A stretch of 64,000 bases of DNA, from the NCBI GenBank assembly GCA_035455245.1, contig DATIFN010000016.1, positions 62,001-126,000 of the forward strand, given 5' to 3'. Source of the stretch: UBA8516 sp035455245 (lineage in GTDB: Archaea > Thermoproteota > Nitrososphaeria > Nitrososphaerales > Nitrosopumilaceae). Below, one piece after another: positions 32,503-41,306 of this stretch. The translations under genes and the position numbers were made by a program. The notes under the pieces are model-generated. The model was not told where the DNA came from and did not search any database. It was given only the letters and a program-made list of their open reading frames with translations. How positions within the stretch are numbered: the stretch's first letter is position 1; each line of letters begins with the position of its first letter.

Positions 32503-32772
32503 TTACCAGTACTTTCCGTTGTCTGGTATAAGACCAATACCTTCTTTCTCGAAGTGTTTGTCGAGTTCAGATACCCATCTTTCTCGTGTGTCTCCTCCCA
32601 AACCGTGTACTCTCAACCAGAATGCTATGATTCCAAGTATGAATACTGCAAACATGATAGTTCCAAATATGTAGACCATCACGTCGTAAAAGAGTGGGTC
32701 ATAAGCTGGACCTATCTGACCTGCAAAGTTGGACAGAATACCTACGAGCAAACCGAATATAGCGCTCATCAT
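32503..32772 (-). CDS. Small AMO-neighbour membrane protein, candidate AmoY or AmoZ
   Basis: 89 residues from the ATG at 32772, chosen because a TATA-like TATATATAC is centred 26 bases upstream; the ATG at 32784 is too close to it. Two transmembrane helices (AIFGLLVGILSNFAG; VYIFGTIMFAVFILGIIAFW) and a charged tail (LDKHFEKEGIGLIPDNGKYW). It is the size and type of the extra subunits AmoY and AmoZ described biochemically for archaeal AMO. Which one it is, if either, cannot be decided by eye. Confidence 0.6.
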   Translation of the reverse strand: MMSAIFGLLVGILSNFAGQIGPAYDPLFYDVMVYIFGTIMFAVFILGIIAFWLRVHGLGGDTRERWVSELDKHFEKEGIGLIPDNGKYW

Positions 32773-32873
32773 GTATGAAAACATTTTACGTATGATATAT
32801 ACATTTCTGTTTCAACCAGGCTTGATATTGACATCTAACACTATATATTAAAAATAATAAAAAGGAAAAAAGT

Positions 32874-33182
32874 TTATTTTGCTTTTGCGAATTTGCCGCT
32901 TCTACTTCTCAGAATAAAGGCAATTGCAATACCGCCAAATACAGCGGCTACGATTACAGAACCTCCGATGACACCGTTTGCATCAAGATATGGAGTACCA
33001 GATCCTGTTGCTGGGTTTTCTGCGGCTTTCGCTACTTTTGCTTTTGCAAGCGCTAACTGTTCCTCTAAGTTGACCTTTCCTCCTCCACCAACTCCTGCAT
33101 ATTGAGCAGCCGCCATTGGAAGGAAGGTAGATGCCACGAAGAGTGCCAGTATGGTTGCGCCGATTACTATAGGTTTATTCAT
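32874..33182 (-). CDS. Small exported membrane protein, candidate AmoY or AmoZ
   Basis: 102 residues from the ATG at 33182. A signal peptide (residues 4-24, ending AAAQ) is followed by a glycine patch (YAGVGGGGK), a lysine/alanine helix (EQLALAKAKVAKAAE) and a C-terminal transmembrane helix (GGSVIVAAVFGGIAIAFILR). Together with the preceding small gene it lies next to the AMO locus on one strand. The layout fits the extra AMO subunits; the name is inference from size, topology and place. Confidence 0.6.
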   Translation of the reverse strand: MNKPIVIGATILALFVASTFLPMAAAQYAGVGGGGKVNLEEQLALAKAKVAKAAENPATGSGTPYLDANGVIGGSVIVAAVFGGIAIAFILRSRSGKFAKAK

Positions 33183-33298
33183 ATCATGCACCTTGACACA
33201 GAGTGACTTGCTTTGATATTTAACTTTTTTGTCAATTATTAAAAAATATTGCATGTTTTGAGGCAACGTTTATGTTTTGCCCTTTGTCCAAGCGAGGT

Positions 33299-33748
33299 AT
33301 GGGACGACTACATTCACATAGGCATGGTCAATCACATTCGATTCGGCCTATTACAGCAAGTTCTCCAAAATGGGTAAAACAAAATAACCAGGAAATTGAG
33401 GAGCTTGTTTTAAAATATGCTAAAGATGGTCTTACAACAAGTGAAATAGGTGTAAAACTTCGTGACCAATATGCAATCCCGTTGGTGCGACCAATAACAA
33501 AAAAATCGATAACCGAGATGCTCGAGGAAAAAGGATTCAAACAGGAGATGCCAGAAGATCTAAACAATATCGTTAGAAAAGCACTTGGATTACAAAAGCA
33601 TCTTAAAACGCACACATCTGATAGGAGAAACGTTCGTTCCCTTGAATTGTTAGAAGCTAAAGTTCATAGATTATCATCTTATTACAAGAAAATTGGTCGC
33701 ATACCGAAAACTTGGAAATATAAGTCAGTCATTGCTCAACTTGAGTAA
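33299..33748 (+). CDS. rps15: Ribosomal protein S15 (archaeal)
   Basis: 149 residues from the ATG at 33299, archaeal/eukaryotic uS15 length. Typical are MGRLHSHRHGQSHSIRP at the N-terminus, then PKWVKQNNQEIEELVLK, and the C-terminal HRLSSYYKKIGRIPKTWKY. It binds 16S rRNA in the central domain. Its TAA overlaps the next gene's ATG (TAATG), starting the chain to rps3ae. Confidence 0.96.
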   Translation: MGRLHSHRHGQSHSIRPITASSPKWVKQNNQEIEELVLKYAKDGLTTSEIGVKLRDQYAIPLVRPITKKSITEMLEEKGFKQEMPEDLNNIVRKALGLQKHLKTHTSDRRNVRSLELLEAKVHRLSSYYKKIGRIPKTWKYKSVIAQLE

Positions 33749-35169
33749 TGGTAAATGATCTGTCTGGTGCGTTATCCTATTTCCATGATAAAGTTTCTGA
33801 TTGCATAAAAGCTGGAAAGAGCATATCTGTAATAACTCATCTTGATTGCGATGGGATTACATCAGGAAGTATTATTACAAAATCGCTGATCAGATCGGGG
33901 GCCAGGTGCACAGTACGGACAGTAAATGAATTTAGTAAGAACATGATTGAGAAACTCAAAAATGATTCTCGTGATCTTCATGTCATAACAGACTTGGGTG
34001 GCGGATTTGCAAAAGACCTTGATGCAACCTTGGATGACAATTGGATTGTTGTTGACCACCATCAAATCCCAAAAGAAGAATTTGATAACGACCGTGTGAT
34101 CAATGCGTGGAAATACAACGTTGATGGAGGTCGTGAGGTTTCTGCAGGTGGAATGTGTTATTTGGTTTCAAAAGCGTTGCATAAAGAAAACACAGATCTT
34201 GCCTGGATTGCAGTAGTTTCAGCATTAGGAGACAGGCAAGATCAGGGAGAAAAAAAATCATTTACAGGAATTAATTTAGAAATCGCCTCAACTGCTAAGA
34301 AAAACGGTCAAGTTGAAATTGATCTTGATATATTGTTAGTTGGTAGGGAGACTCGATCACTTCCTGATGCATTAGCTTTTACATCACATCCATTTATCGA
34401 AGGACTAACATGGAATCGTGATGCCTGTCTTTCTTTGCTAAACTCCTCAGGAATTACGTTAAAAGATGGAAGTAGATGGCGTATTCCCGCAGAACTAATG
34501 GAAGATGAAAAAAGGATTTTGCTTGAATCTATTTCGAAATTTACAACTACCAAAAATGCAACGGACATAATGGATGAGCTTGTTGGATACACTTACACGC
34601 TTTCAGGGGAAGACAAACGCAGCTTCTTGCGTGACGCAAGAGAATTTTCCACAATGCTAAATTCTTGTGGAAGAATTCGCAAGGCAGGAGTTGGGATTGC
34701 CATTTGTATGGGTGATAGAACAAAGATGCTTGAAGAAGGAGAAGGCATCCTGTTAGAATATCGCACTCTGTTACGAACATACATGAACACACTTGCAAGC
34801 GAACGCTGGAGAGTTGTAGACAATAGTCAATACGTCATGGTAAATGGAGAGGGATTGGTACCAGAAAACATGACCGGCGCAGTATCTTCATTGTTAGGTG
34901 GTTCACAGAAAAACAATGGAAAAATAATCATACTTCGAACAAATGGCGACGAAGGAACAATCAAATTTTCATCCAGGAAATCCACTGGATGTAAATCTGA
35001 GGTCAATCTTGGTTTGCTGATGAGATCATGTGCCGCTAAGGTTTCAGGGGTTGGTGGTGGCCATGATGCTGCAGCAGGTGCAAGAATAACTAAAGACAAA
35101 TTAGACGAGTTTTTAGACTGTTTGGAAGAAAATGTCTCTGCAGTGCAAAGTCCAAGTAATTCTAAATAA
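33748..35169 (+). CDS. RecJ-like DHH/DHHA1 phosphoesterase
   Basis: 473 residues. DHH-domain motifs: THLDCDGITSG (motif I), DLGGGFAKDLDA, and VVDHHQIP (motif III). The C-terminal DHHA1 motif GVGGGHDAAAGARI gives substrate binding. Archaeal RecJ-like proteins include GAN, a GINS- and Cdc45-related exonuclease at the replication fork, and other ssDNA or RNA exonucleases. Overlaps both neighbours, so it is translated with ribosomal and tRNA-modification genes. Confidence 0.88.
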   Translation: MVNDLSGALSYFHDKVSDCIKAGKSISVITHLDCDGITSGSIITKSLIRSGARCTVRTVNEFSKNMIEKLKNDSRDLHVITDLGGGFAKDLDATLDDNWIVVDHHQIPKEEFDNDRVINAWKYNVDGGREVSAGGMCYLVSKALHKENTDLAWIAVVSALGDRQDQGEKKSFTGINLEIASTAKKNGQVEIDLDILLVGRETRSLPDALAFTSHPFIEGLTWNRDACLSLLNSSGITLKDGSRWRIPAELMEDEKRILLESISKFTTTKNATDIMDELVGYTYTLSGEDKRSFLRDAREFSTMLNSCGRIRKAGVGIAICMGDRTKMLEEGEGILLEYRTLLRTYMNTLASERWRVVDNSQYVMVNGEGLVPENMTGAVSSLLGGSQKNNGKIIILRTNGDEGTIKFSSRKSTGCKSEVNLGLLMRSCAAKVSGVGGGHDAAAGARITKDKLDEFLDCLEENVSAVQSPSNSK

Positions 35170-35380
35170 TTTAACACCACAAAAAGCCGATTCTATTAGA
35201 AAGGCACTAGAGCCAGACAATGTAGATTTTCCAGAGGATTTATCATTTCAGATTGAAAATGTTGACAACTCACTTGTCTTTACTTTTCAAGGCAAGGGAA
35301 ATATACGAAATTTGATTTCTACTATTGATGAAGTCCTTGAACAAACCCAAATTGTACTCAGAGTGACTACTGATGCTTGA
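35132..35380 (+). CDS. pcc1: KEOPS subunit Pcc1
   Basis: 82 residues. Pcc1 pattern: VILNNLTPQKADSIRKALEP, then FQIENVDNSLVFTFQGKGN and NLISTIDEVLEQTQI, a strand-helix-strand-strand-helix dimer fold. In KEOPS it dimerises and supports t6A synthesis on ANN-decoding tRNAs. It overlaps the end of the RecJ-like gene by 38 bases and the start of serS by eight. Confidence 0.85.
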   Translation: MSLQCKVQVILNNLTPQKADSIRKALEPDNVDFPEDLSFQIENVDNSLVFTFQGKGNIRNLISTIDEVLEQTQIVLRVTTDA

Positions 35381-36635
35381 TCCAAAAATTCTTCGAGAGA
35401 ATCCAAACATAATAAGAAAGATGCTCAAAGATAGATCTGTCGATTTCTCATTAGAGGATTTAATAAAATTGGACAAGGAAAGAAGAGAATTAATTGTCAA
35501 AACAGATGATTTACGCAAGAAAAAAAATGAAATCTCACTAGAAATTGCACAGAAAAAAAAATCTGGCCATGATACGACAGTCACCATAGACCAGATGCGA
35601 GTAGTGTCTGAGACACTAACTGGACTGGAGACCATTCAAACAAAGACAGAATCAGAATATAATAAACTCGCACTCACAATACCTAATCTTATCCATGAAT
35701 CGGTTCCAATAGGAAAAGATGAGACTGCAAATATAGAATTAAGACACTGGGGAAAAATACCTCAGTTTAATTTTAAGGTAAAAGATCACATAGAACTGTC
35801 ACACAATCTTGATCTTATTGATTTGGAAAGAGCTGCCAAAGTGGCTGGGGCAAGATTTTATTATTTGAAAAATGATCTTGTAAAGCTAAATCAGGCTCTG
35901 ATACACTATGCATTGGATTTTCTTTCTGAGAAAAACTATACTCCTATTCAAACTCCATATATGATAAATCGTGGTTCTATGGAGGGAGCTATCATTGCAA
36001 ATGATTTTGAGGATGTGATTTACAAAATTGAAGGAGATGATCTATACCTAATTGGAACATCAGAGCATGCAGTAGCATCCATGCACTCTGACGAAATTTT
36101 GGAAGGAAAAAGTTTACCAATGAGATATGCAGGTGTAAGTCCTTGTTTTAGAAAAGAAGCTGGAGCACATGGAAGAGATCAGAAAGGAATTTTCCGCGTT
36201 CATCAGTTTGAAAAAGTTGAACAGTTTATTTTTTCCAGACCAGAAGAATCATGGAAAGAACATGAAAGAATGTTATCAATTGTTGAGGAATTTTATCAAA
36301 AACTTGAGATTCCATATAGGATAATGGTCTTGTCAAGCGGAGACCTTGGGAAAATTTCCGCAAAGACTTACGACCTTGAAGCATGGATGTCAGGACAGAA
36401 TAGCTATCGGGAAATTGTTTCATGCTCTAATTGTCTTGATTTTCAGGCAAGAAGACTTAAGATTAGATTTAGGGATAGGACAAATGATCAACCACAGTAT
36501 TTACACACACTAAACAGTACATTGGTTGCCACATCGAGAACTCTTGTATCGATAATGGAAAATTTTCAAACAAAGGACGGACATGTTGCTGTTCCAAAGA
36601 TTTTGCAGAAATATCTTGGTAAAGCCACCATCTAA
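35373..36635 (+). CDS. serS: Seryl-tRNA synthetase
   Basis: 420 residues, the common (not methanogen-rare) SerRS. The N-terminal coiled-coil arm (residues 25-105, DKERRELIVKTDDLRKKK) binds the tRNA-Ser variable arm. Class II motif 2 is FRKEAGAHGRDQKGIFRVHQ and motif 3 lies at LNSTLVATSRTLVSIMEN. The start ATG overlaps the pcc1 stop. Next gene 42 bases downstream is rps3ae. Confidence 0.96.
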   Translation: MLDPKILRENPNIIRKMLKDRSVDFSLEDLIKLDKERRELIVKTDDLRKKKNEISLEIAQKKKSGHDTTVTIDQMRVVSETLTGLETIQTKTESEYNKLALTIPNLIHESVPIGKDETANIELRHWGKIPQFNFKVKDHIELSHNLDLIDLERAAKVAGARFYYLKNDLVKLNQALIHYALDFLSEKNYTPIQTPYMINRGSMEGAIIANDFEDVIYKIEGDDLYLIGTSEHAVASMHSDEILEGKSLPMRYAGVSPCFRKEAGAHGRDQKGIFRVHQFEKVEQFIFSRPEESWKEHERMLSIVEEFYQKLEIPYRIMVLSSGDLGKISAKTYDLEAWMSGQNSYREIVSCSNCLDFQARRLKIRFRDRTNDQPQYLHTLNSTLVATSRTLVSIMENFQTKDGHVAVPKILQKYLGKATI

Positions 36636-36677
36636 AAGTCGTACAACTTATATTTTGGCTTCAAACGTCGATCATAG

Positions 36678-37292
36678 TTGGCACGTCAAAAGACTGCAAG
36701 AATAAAGGACAAGTGGAGAGAGAAAAAATGGGTAACAGTACTTGCTCCGTCTGCGTTTAACAGTGTTCCAGTAGCATACATCCCAATTACTGATGATGCA
36801 AGTGCAATTGGTCGTGTAATCGAAGTAACCTTATTTGATATTGTAAAAGGAGATCCTTCACAACACCAGTACAAACTATATTTCCAGATTAACAAGGTTG
36901 AAGGAAGTACTGCCACAACTATTTTCAAGAGATATGAATATGCAAAAGAGTTTTTGCGCAGTCTTGTAAGGCGAGGTTCTTCTTTGATTAATTTTATAGG
37001 AGATTACAAAACAAAAGACGGCTATATTTTCAGAATTAAAATTATTGCACTTACACAAAAGAAACTCAACACGTCTCGCAAACATGCACTTAGATTAATC
37101 GCACGCGACGTAATGTCAAAAACCATTCCAGAAATGACAATAGAACAATTTGTACAGGCAACTGCTTTTGGAAAGATAAATTCCGATATAATGGCAGCAG
37201 TTAAGAAGATAATTCATGTGAGACATGTAGGCATTGAGAAAGCAAAGATAATTAGAACAGCAGAAGCAGAAATTGCTTTACTACAAGCCTAA
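36678..37292 (+). CDS. rps3ae: Ribosomal protein S3Ae
   Basis: 204 residues. The eS1/S3Ae signature is clear: KDKWREKKWVTVLAPSAFN at the start, then IGRVIEVTLFDIVKGDPSQH, FIGDYKTKDGY and the basic C-terminal half. The start is TTG (36678), which gives MARQKTARIKDKW, matching family N-termini. It lies in the small-subunit mRNA exit region. Confidence 0.95.
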   Translation: MARQKTARIKDKWREKKWVTVLAPSAFNSVPVAYIPITDDASAIGRVIEVTLFDIVKGDPSQHQYKLYFQINKVEGSTATTIFKRYEYAKEFLRSLVRRGSSLINFIGDYKTKDGYIFRIKIIALTQKKLNTSRKHALRLIARDVMSKTIPEMTIEQFVQATAFGKINSDIMAAVKKIIHVRHVGIEKAKIIRTAEAEIALLQA

Positions 37293-37324
37293 TAGATTTA
37301 TTATTAATATAGATTCAAAATAAC

Positions 37325-37747
37325 ATGGTAAATCAGATAGAGATTACTCTAGAAGTCATCTTACATGCTACTGAAGATAGAAAAAAAATTCTAGATTCCA
37401 TATTTGAAATGTTTGAAATAAAAGAAGAAGAGTTTGCTGAAGAGAAACTCCTAGGTCACTTTGGAAATTCGATTTTACTATTAAAAACAAAACTAACAAA
37501 AAAAAGAGCCCAAGAGTTTGTTCGTAAAGTTATTTCAAAAATTTCAAAAGTCCAAATAAATGAATTTTTTGACAACATAGATATGCATCTTGAAGGATCA
37601 TCATTATTTTTACGAATTAGTAAACAAGACATTATACGAAAAACTGTTAACATTCAGCAAAATGATTCGTTGAAAATAAAAATTTCTATTCCAGTGTACA
37701 AAAAAAGCGATCTTATAAAAAATTATATGGATCTTTTAAAGTCTTGA
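37325..37747 (+). CDS. COG1325-type RNA-binding protein (predicted exosome-linked)
   Basis: 140 residues. Pattern: QIEITLEVILHATEDRKKIL, then GHFGNSILLLKTKLTKKRA and SSLFLRISKQ. This is the UPF/COG1325 family of dsRBD-like proteins annotated as an exosome subunit or RNA-binding protein, usually beside RNase P and exosome genes. The next small gene overlaps its stop. It follows rps3ae by 32 bases. Confidence 0.75.
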   Translation: MVNQIEITLEVILHATEDRKKILDSIFEMFEIKEEEFAEEKLLGHFGNSILLLKTKLTKKRAQEFVRKVISKISKVQINEFFDNIDMHLEGSSLFLRISKQDIIRKTVNIQQNDSLKIKISIPVYKKSDLIKNYMDLLKS

Positions 37748-37953
37748 AACAGAAAAAAAGATACATTCTGGTTAGATCAGAAAATACAAATATTGAAAAA
37801 ATTTCTAACCTTAAGTTAATCTCAAACCAAGATGGTCATGTGATAGTCTCATGTAAGCTTGAAAATCTTTCTCAAGTTGTATCAGAGATTGAAAAAGAAT
37901 GGAAAATAATTACAGTGTCTGGAACACTCAAGTCCTTAAGAAGGAGCGTTTAA
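37744..37953 (+). CDS. Very short Pop5/Rpp14-like protein, candidate RNase P component
   Basis: 69 residues with a TTG start overlapping the previous stop. KKRYILVRSEN at the N-terminus, DGHVIVSCKLENLSQVVSEI in the middle and VSGTLKSLRR at the C-terminus follow the Pop5/Rpp14 pattern (the final SGTxKxLR is diagnostic). Normal Pop5 is about 110-130 residues; the central helical part is missing. It could be a minimal RNase P protein or a degenerate one. The COG1325 neighbour supports an RNA-processing role. Confidence 0.5.
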   Translation: MKQKKRYILVRSENTNIEKISNLKLISNQDGHVIVSCKLENLSQVVSEIEKEWKIITVSGTLKSLRRSV

Positions 37954-37974
37954 TAGTATTTCAATCCCAAAAGC

Positions 37975-38042
37975 AGTGGGGATGAGGGTTTGCCGCTCCA
38001 GTCTGAGCGTTTGCTGTGAAGAAGCCGCGACGAACTGACCCA
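37975..38042 (+). ncRNA. C/D box sRNA
   Basis: Boxes are in order and at proper spacing: C box GGGATGA (37979-37985, one mismatch to RUGAUGA), D' box CTGA (38003-38006), C' box GTGAAGA (38016-38022, one mismatch), D box CTGA (38035-38038). A GTGGG/ CCC terminal pairing flanks it. Guide segments are TTGCCGCTCCAGT before D' and AGCCGCGACGAA before D. It should direct 2'-O-methylation; the targets cannot be named here. Confidence 0.75.
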
Positions 38043-38096
38043 AAAAATTGCGATTCATTATCACACGGTTCTTTTAAATAGAGTAGATCCTGTTTT

Positions 38097-39554
38097 TTGG
38101 CTGTGAAAATAGATTACGACATCATAGTAGCTGGTGGAGGACTCGCTGGTATGATAGCAGCCCAATCTGCAGCATTTTATTCAAAACAAAGATTATCGAT
38201 CCTTGTAATCGATAGAAATCCCGAACCAACGGTTGGTAAGAAAACAATCAGCGGTTGGATTTGTGGAGATGCAGTTGGAAAAAATACGGTTGACTACATG
38301 ACAGAAAGAATTAAGATATCATGGGGAAAGCCAGAGATTGAACATCCTGTAAAAGGGGTGATGGCATTTTCACCAGATAGGGAAACTTCAATTCCATTTG
38401 ATGGAGAAGGATTTATGCTGAATAGGCAGGAATTGCCAAAACGCCAGCTCCGTGATTCAAAAAATATGGGAATCAATTTTCAATTTTCCATAGCTCTTAG
38501 AAATTTACTTTATGAAAATGATACTGTGGTAGGTATAGAGGGAACAGATCTGTTAACAAATCAGCCATACAAGAAAACTGCAAAGATTGTAATTGATGCA
38601 ACCGGAGTGGCATCAATGCTTCGAAATGGGTTATCCATCAAATCGAAAATAGAGAGAAAGATAGATCGTGATGATTTAGAAGCTACTGGAAGACACATAA
38701 TGAAGTTCGAAACTGGAGTAGAAGATAAGACAGATTTTGATTCTGATTATTGTATAATACATTTAGATCAAGACATTGCACCAGGTGGATATGGTTGGGT
38801 GTTTCCCAAAGGTAAGAATAAGGTAAACATAGGTTTGGGTGTTCAACAAAAAGAATTACAGAAAAGAAACCAGAGATTGGGTAAGAAAGACGATGTGGTG
38901 AAATTGATAAATGATTATGTTAAGATCAATAAAGCGATAAAAAACCCGCGACTCTCAGATGACCCAAGTGATTCTGTTAACTCCACAGGCACATGGCAGG
39001 TTTCGGTTAGAAGACAAAATGATTGTCTAGTTGCAAATGGTTTCATGCTTGTAGGCGATTCTGCATGGATGCCAAAACCACTCGATGCGGGAGGAATTGG
39101 TCCTGCAATTGTGGCTGCCACAATAATTGGAAGAGATGCAGTAGCTGCGATTGAAGCAAATGATGTTAGTGAAACCGGATTGTGGCAATACAATATTGAT
39201 TTCATAAATGATTATGGATACAAAACAGCAGGACTTGAGGTCTTCCGAAGATTATTACAGACATTAACTAATGAGCAGATAAATTATGGAATGAAGCACT
39301 TTTTGTCAAAAATGGATGTTGAAGCCATAAGTAGGGGTGAACATCCAGATTTTGGAACGGTTAGCAAACTTGGAATGATGATCCGTGGTGCATTAAACAA
39401 ACAGCTTGCCGATGGTTTGAGATTCACAGCCCAACAAAACAAGATTTTGACAGAACATTATTACAATTTCCCAACGACTCCGGATGGATTTGATGTATGG
39501 CATCACACATTACATAAAACATTAGATGAATCTTTTGCAAAAATTAAAAATTGA
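38097..39554 (+). CDS. Geranylgeranyl reductase family flavoprotein
   Basis: 485 residues. The FAD-binding start is IIVAGGGLAGMIAAQSAA, with FMLNRQELPKRQLRD and the late FAD motif GDSAWMPKPLDAGGIGPAI. It fits digeranylgeranylglycerophospholipid reductase-type enzymes, which saturate archaeal lipid chains; family members vary in substrate. The TTG at 38097 is 22-26 bases after a TTTTAAATA box, suggesting a leaderless mRNA. Confidence 0.85.
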   Translation: MAVKIDYDIIVAGGGLAGMIAAQSAAFYSKQRLSILVIDRNPEPTVGKKTISGWICGDAVGKNTVDYMTERIKISWGKPEIEHPVKGVMAFSPDRETSIPFDGEGFMLNRQELPKRQLRDSKNMGINFQFSIALRNLLYENDTVVGIEGTDLLTNQPYKKTAKIVIDATGVASMLRNGLSIKSKIERKIDRDDLEATGRHIMKFETGVEDKTDFDSDYCIIHLDQDIAPGGYGWVFPKGKNKVNIGLGVQQKELQKRNQRLGKKDDVVKLINDYVKINKAIKNPRLSDDPSDSVNSTGTWQVSVRRQNDCLVANGFMLVGDSAWMPKPLDAGGIGPAIVAATIIGRDAVAAIEANDVSETGLWQYNIDFINDYGYKTAGLEVFRRLLQTLTNEQINYGMKHFLSKMDVEAISRGEHPDFGTVSKLGMMIRGALNKQLADGLRFTAQQNKILTEHYYNFPTTPDGFDVWHHTLHKTLDESFAKIKN

Positions 39555-39555
39555 T

Positions 39556-40395
39556 CTAGTCTATTCCTAGCGGGATAGTGCCACTGCCCCATGGTTCTTT
39601 CACCTTGAAAAAATAATCTTTTGCTGGATCGTAATCTAATCCCTTATAGAAGCTCCATTCTAACAATTTGGGAGAGTTTGGTAGAAGTGTCAAGGAACCA
39701 TATACCAGAGTATTTGTAGTGTATTGGATTTCTTTTTGTCCATCACTAAGTACATAATTACAGGAGTTTACAGGACATGACATTGTTATATCATGAGAGA
39801 CATCCGTGTTTTCAACGACAAAATAAATTGTTAGAATAGTTCCGCTTGATGTTTTTTCAATTTTGCTATCCACATAGTAAAAGGTAACTGGCCCAATCAC
39901 AGTTGGAGTTGATTTTTCGATTTCATTTTTGATTTTATAATCAAGTTCTATTTCTTTTTGACATATTCTTTTTTCTGCGGCTGTAGTGAATTGATCACAT
40001 TTTGACATATCAAGTTTGTTGGAGGAAGAATTTTGAGAGTTGTCATCTGCCAAAGAAATTATTCCAGTTCTAATCATGAATTGGATTCCGTTTGCAAAGG
40101 TCTTATCATCTATTTCTCCATTTGACCACCATTTGGCGTTGTTTTTTATCCAATCAGGAATTTTTGTATCATGATTTGCCTGTTGACTTTCAGTTACAGG
40201 AATTTTTATTATTCCTTCTTTCATCATAAACTTAATTCCGTTTGCAAAAGTCTTATCATCTATTTCTCCATTTGACCACCATTTGGCGTTGTTTTTTATC
40301 CAGTCTGGGATCTTTATTTCTTCAGCATAAGTTATCTGAAAAATACCACCTAAAAGAATGAAACTCGAAAAAAGAAATTTTATTTTATGTTGCAT
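39556..40395 (-). CDS. Secreted protein with two WIKNNAKWW repeats
   Basis: 279 residues from the ATG at 40395. A signal peptide (residues 5-24) ends before EEIKIPDWIKNNAKWWS. This roughly 40-residue module (WIKNNAKWWSNGEIDDKTFA) occurs twice, then a beta-rich domain with cysteines (ITMSCPVNSCNYVL). The module is common in exported thaumarchaeal proteins. The DNA of the two modules is nearly identical, implying recent duplication. Function unknown; surface location likely. Confidence 0.8.
   Translation of the reverse strand: MQHKIKFLFSSFILLGGIFQITYAEEIKIPDWIKNNAKWWSNGEIDDKTFANGIKFMMKEGIIKIPVTESQQANHDTKIPDWIKNNAKWWSNGEIDDKTFANGIQFMIRTGIISLADDNSQNSSSNKLDMSKCDQFTTAAEKRICQKEIELDYKIKNEIEKSTPTVIGPVTFYYVDSKIEKTSSGTILTIYFVVENTDVSHDITMSCPVNSCNYVLSDGQKEIQYTTNTLVYGSLTLLPNSPKLLEWSFYKGLDYDPAKDYFFKVKEPWGSGTIPLGID
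40085..40152 (-). repeat. Internal DNA repeat, copy 1
   Basis: 68 bases coding for a WIKNNAKWW module. They match 40235-40302 at 67 of 68 positions, far closer than protein-level selection needs. Confidence 0.8.
40235..40302 (-). repeat. Internal DNA repeat, copy 2
   Basis: Second copy of the 68-base module, spaced 150 bases from the first, exactly 50 codons apart. Confidence 0.8.
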
Positions 40396-40505
40396 CCTAT
40401 TTGATATAATCAAGCTTTCAAATTAACTTAATCGCCATGACATCATAGTGGTAAATTCAGATTCCGTCAAGACTATTTTTAAATTAAGGTCGTATTCTTT
40501 CAATA

Positions 40506-41306
40506 GTGTTGCTTTCAGAATCGCTTTACATTGATTGGAATCATTCCTTTGAAATTTTAGATAGGGCATACGAAACAGGTTTATTTGTATTAATAATAGG
40601 TCCAAAAGGAACTGGAAAAACTACTCTTGTTCGTGGATTTGCTGCAAAAAAAGGGGTTAAACTGGAATCGGTAAACTTTAGCTTAAGAACACGTGAAAGC
40701 CACTTGATAGGTTCCAAAAGTTTGGAGAATGGGGCTATTGGTTTTGATGAAGGAATATTGGTGAAATCAATGAAGGAAGGTGGCATGCTTTATCTTGATG
40801 AAATTAATGCTTCTGAGGCAGATGTTCTGTTAAGATTAGATGAAGCATTAGATGATAGAAGACAGATCGTTCTAAAAGAATCTGGAGGAGAAATAATTAA
40901 AGCAAATAATGATTGGTTTGTCGTTGCAACAATTAATCCATTAACACATGTTGGCACAAAAGAACTTCCACCACAGATTCTTAGCAGATTCCCCGTAAGA
41001 ATTAGGTTGGAATATCCGCCAGAAGAGATTGAATTGCAGATTGTTAAAAAATATATCTCCGGATCACATGACAAAGAACTTGTGCAAGGAATTAAACTTG
41101 CAAATTCATTACGACAAGCTGCGGCAGTAGAGGAATTGTATTATTCACCAAGTTTGCGAGAAACGATAGCATTTGGCAAGCTTCTTGACTCAGGAATAAA
41201 ACCAAGACAAGCTGCAGATATTGTTTTTGCTAATGTGTATTCACAGTGGGGAAATGTCGAATATCAAAAAGTTAGTGACATCATAACATCGATGTTTGGT
41301 AATTAA
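40506..41306 (+). CDS. MoxR-type AAA ATPase
   Basis: 266 residues. Walker A is GPKGTGKTTLVRG, Walker B MLYLDEINAS, sensor 1 FVVATINP and the arginine finger region LPPQILSRFPVRI. MoxR ATPases act as chaperones for metal-cofactor or multi-protein assembly together with VWA proteins. The GTG start sits about 26 bases after a TTTTTAAATTAA box, so it may be leaderless. It overlaps the VWA gene by one base. Confidence 0.9.
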   Translation: MLLSESLYIDWNHSFEILDRAYETGLFVLIIGPKGTGKTTLVRGFAAKKGVKLESVNFSLRTRESHLIGSKSLENGAIGFDEGILVKSMKEGGMLYLDEINASEADVLLRLDEALDDRRQIVLKESGGEIIKANNDWFVVATINPLTHVGTKELPPQILSRFPVRIRLEYPPEEIELQIVKKYISGSHDKELVQGIKLANSLRQAAAVEELYYSPSLRETIAFGKLLDSGIKPRQAADIVFANVYSQWGNVEYQKVSDIITSMFGN

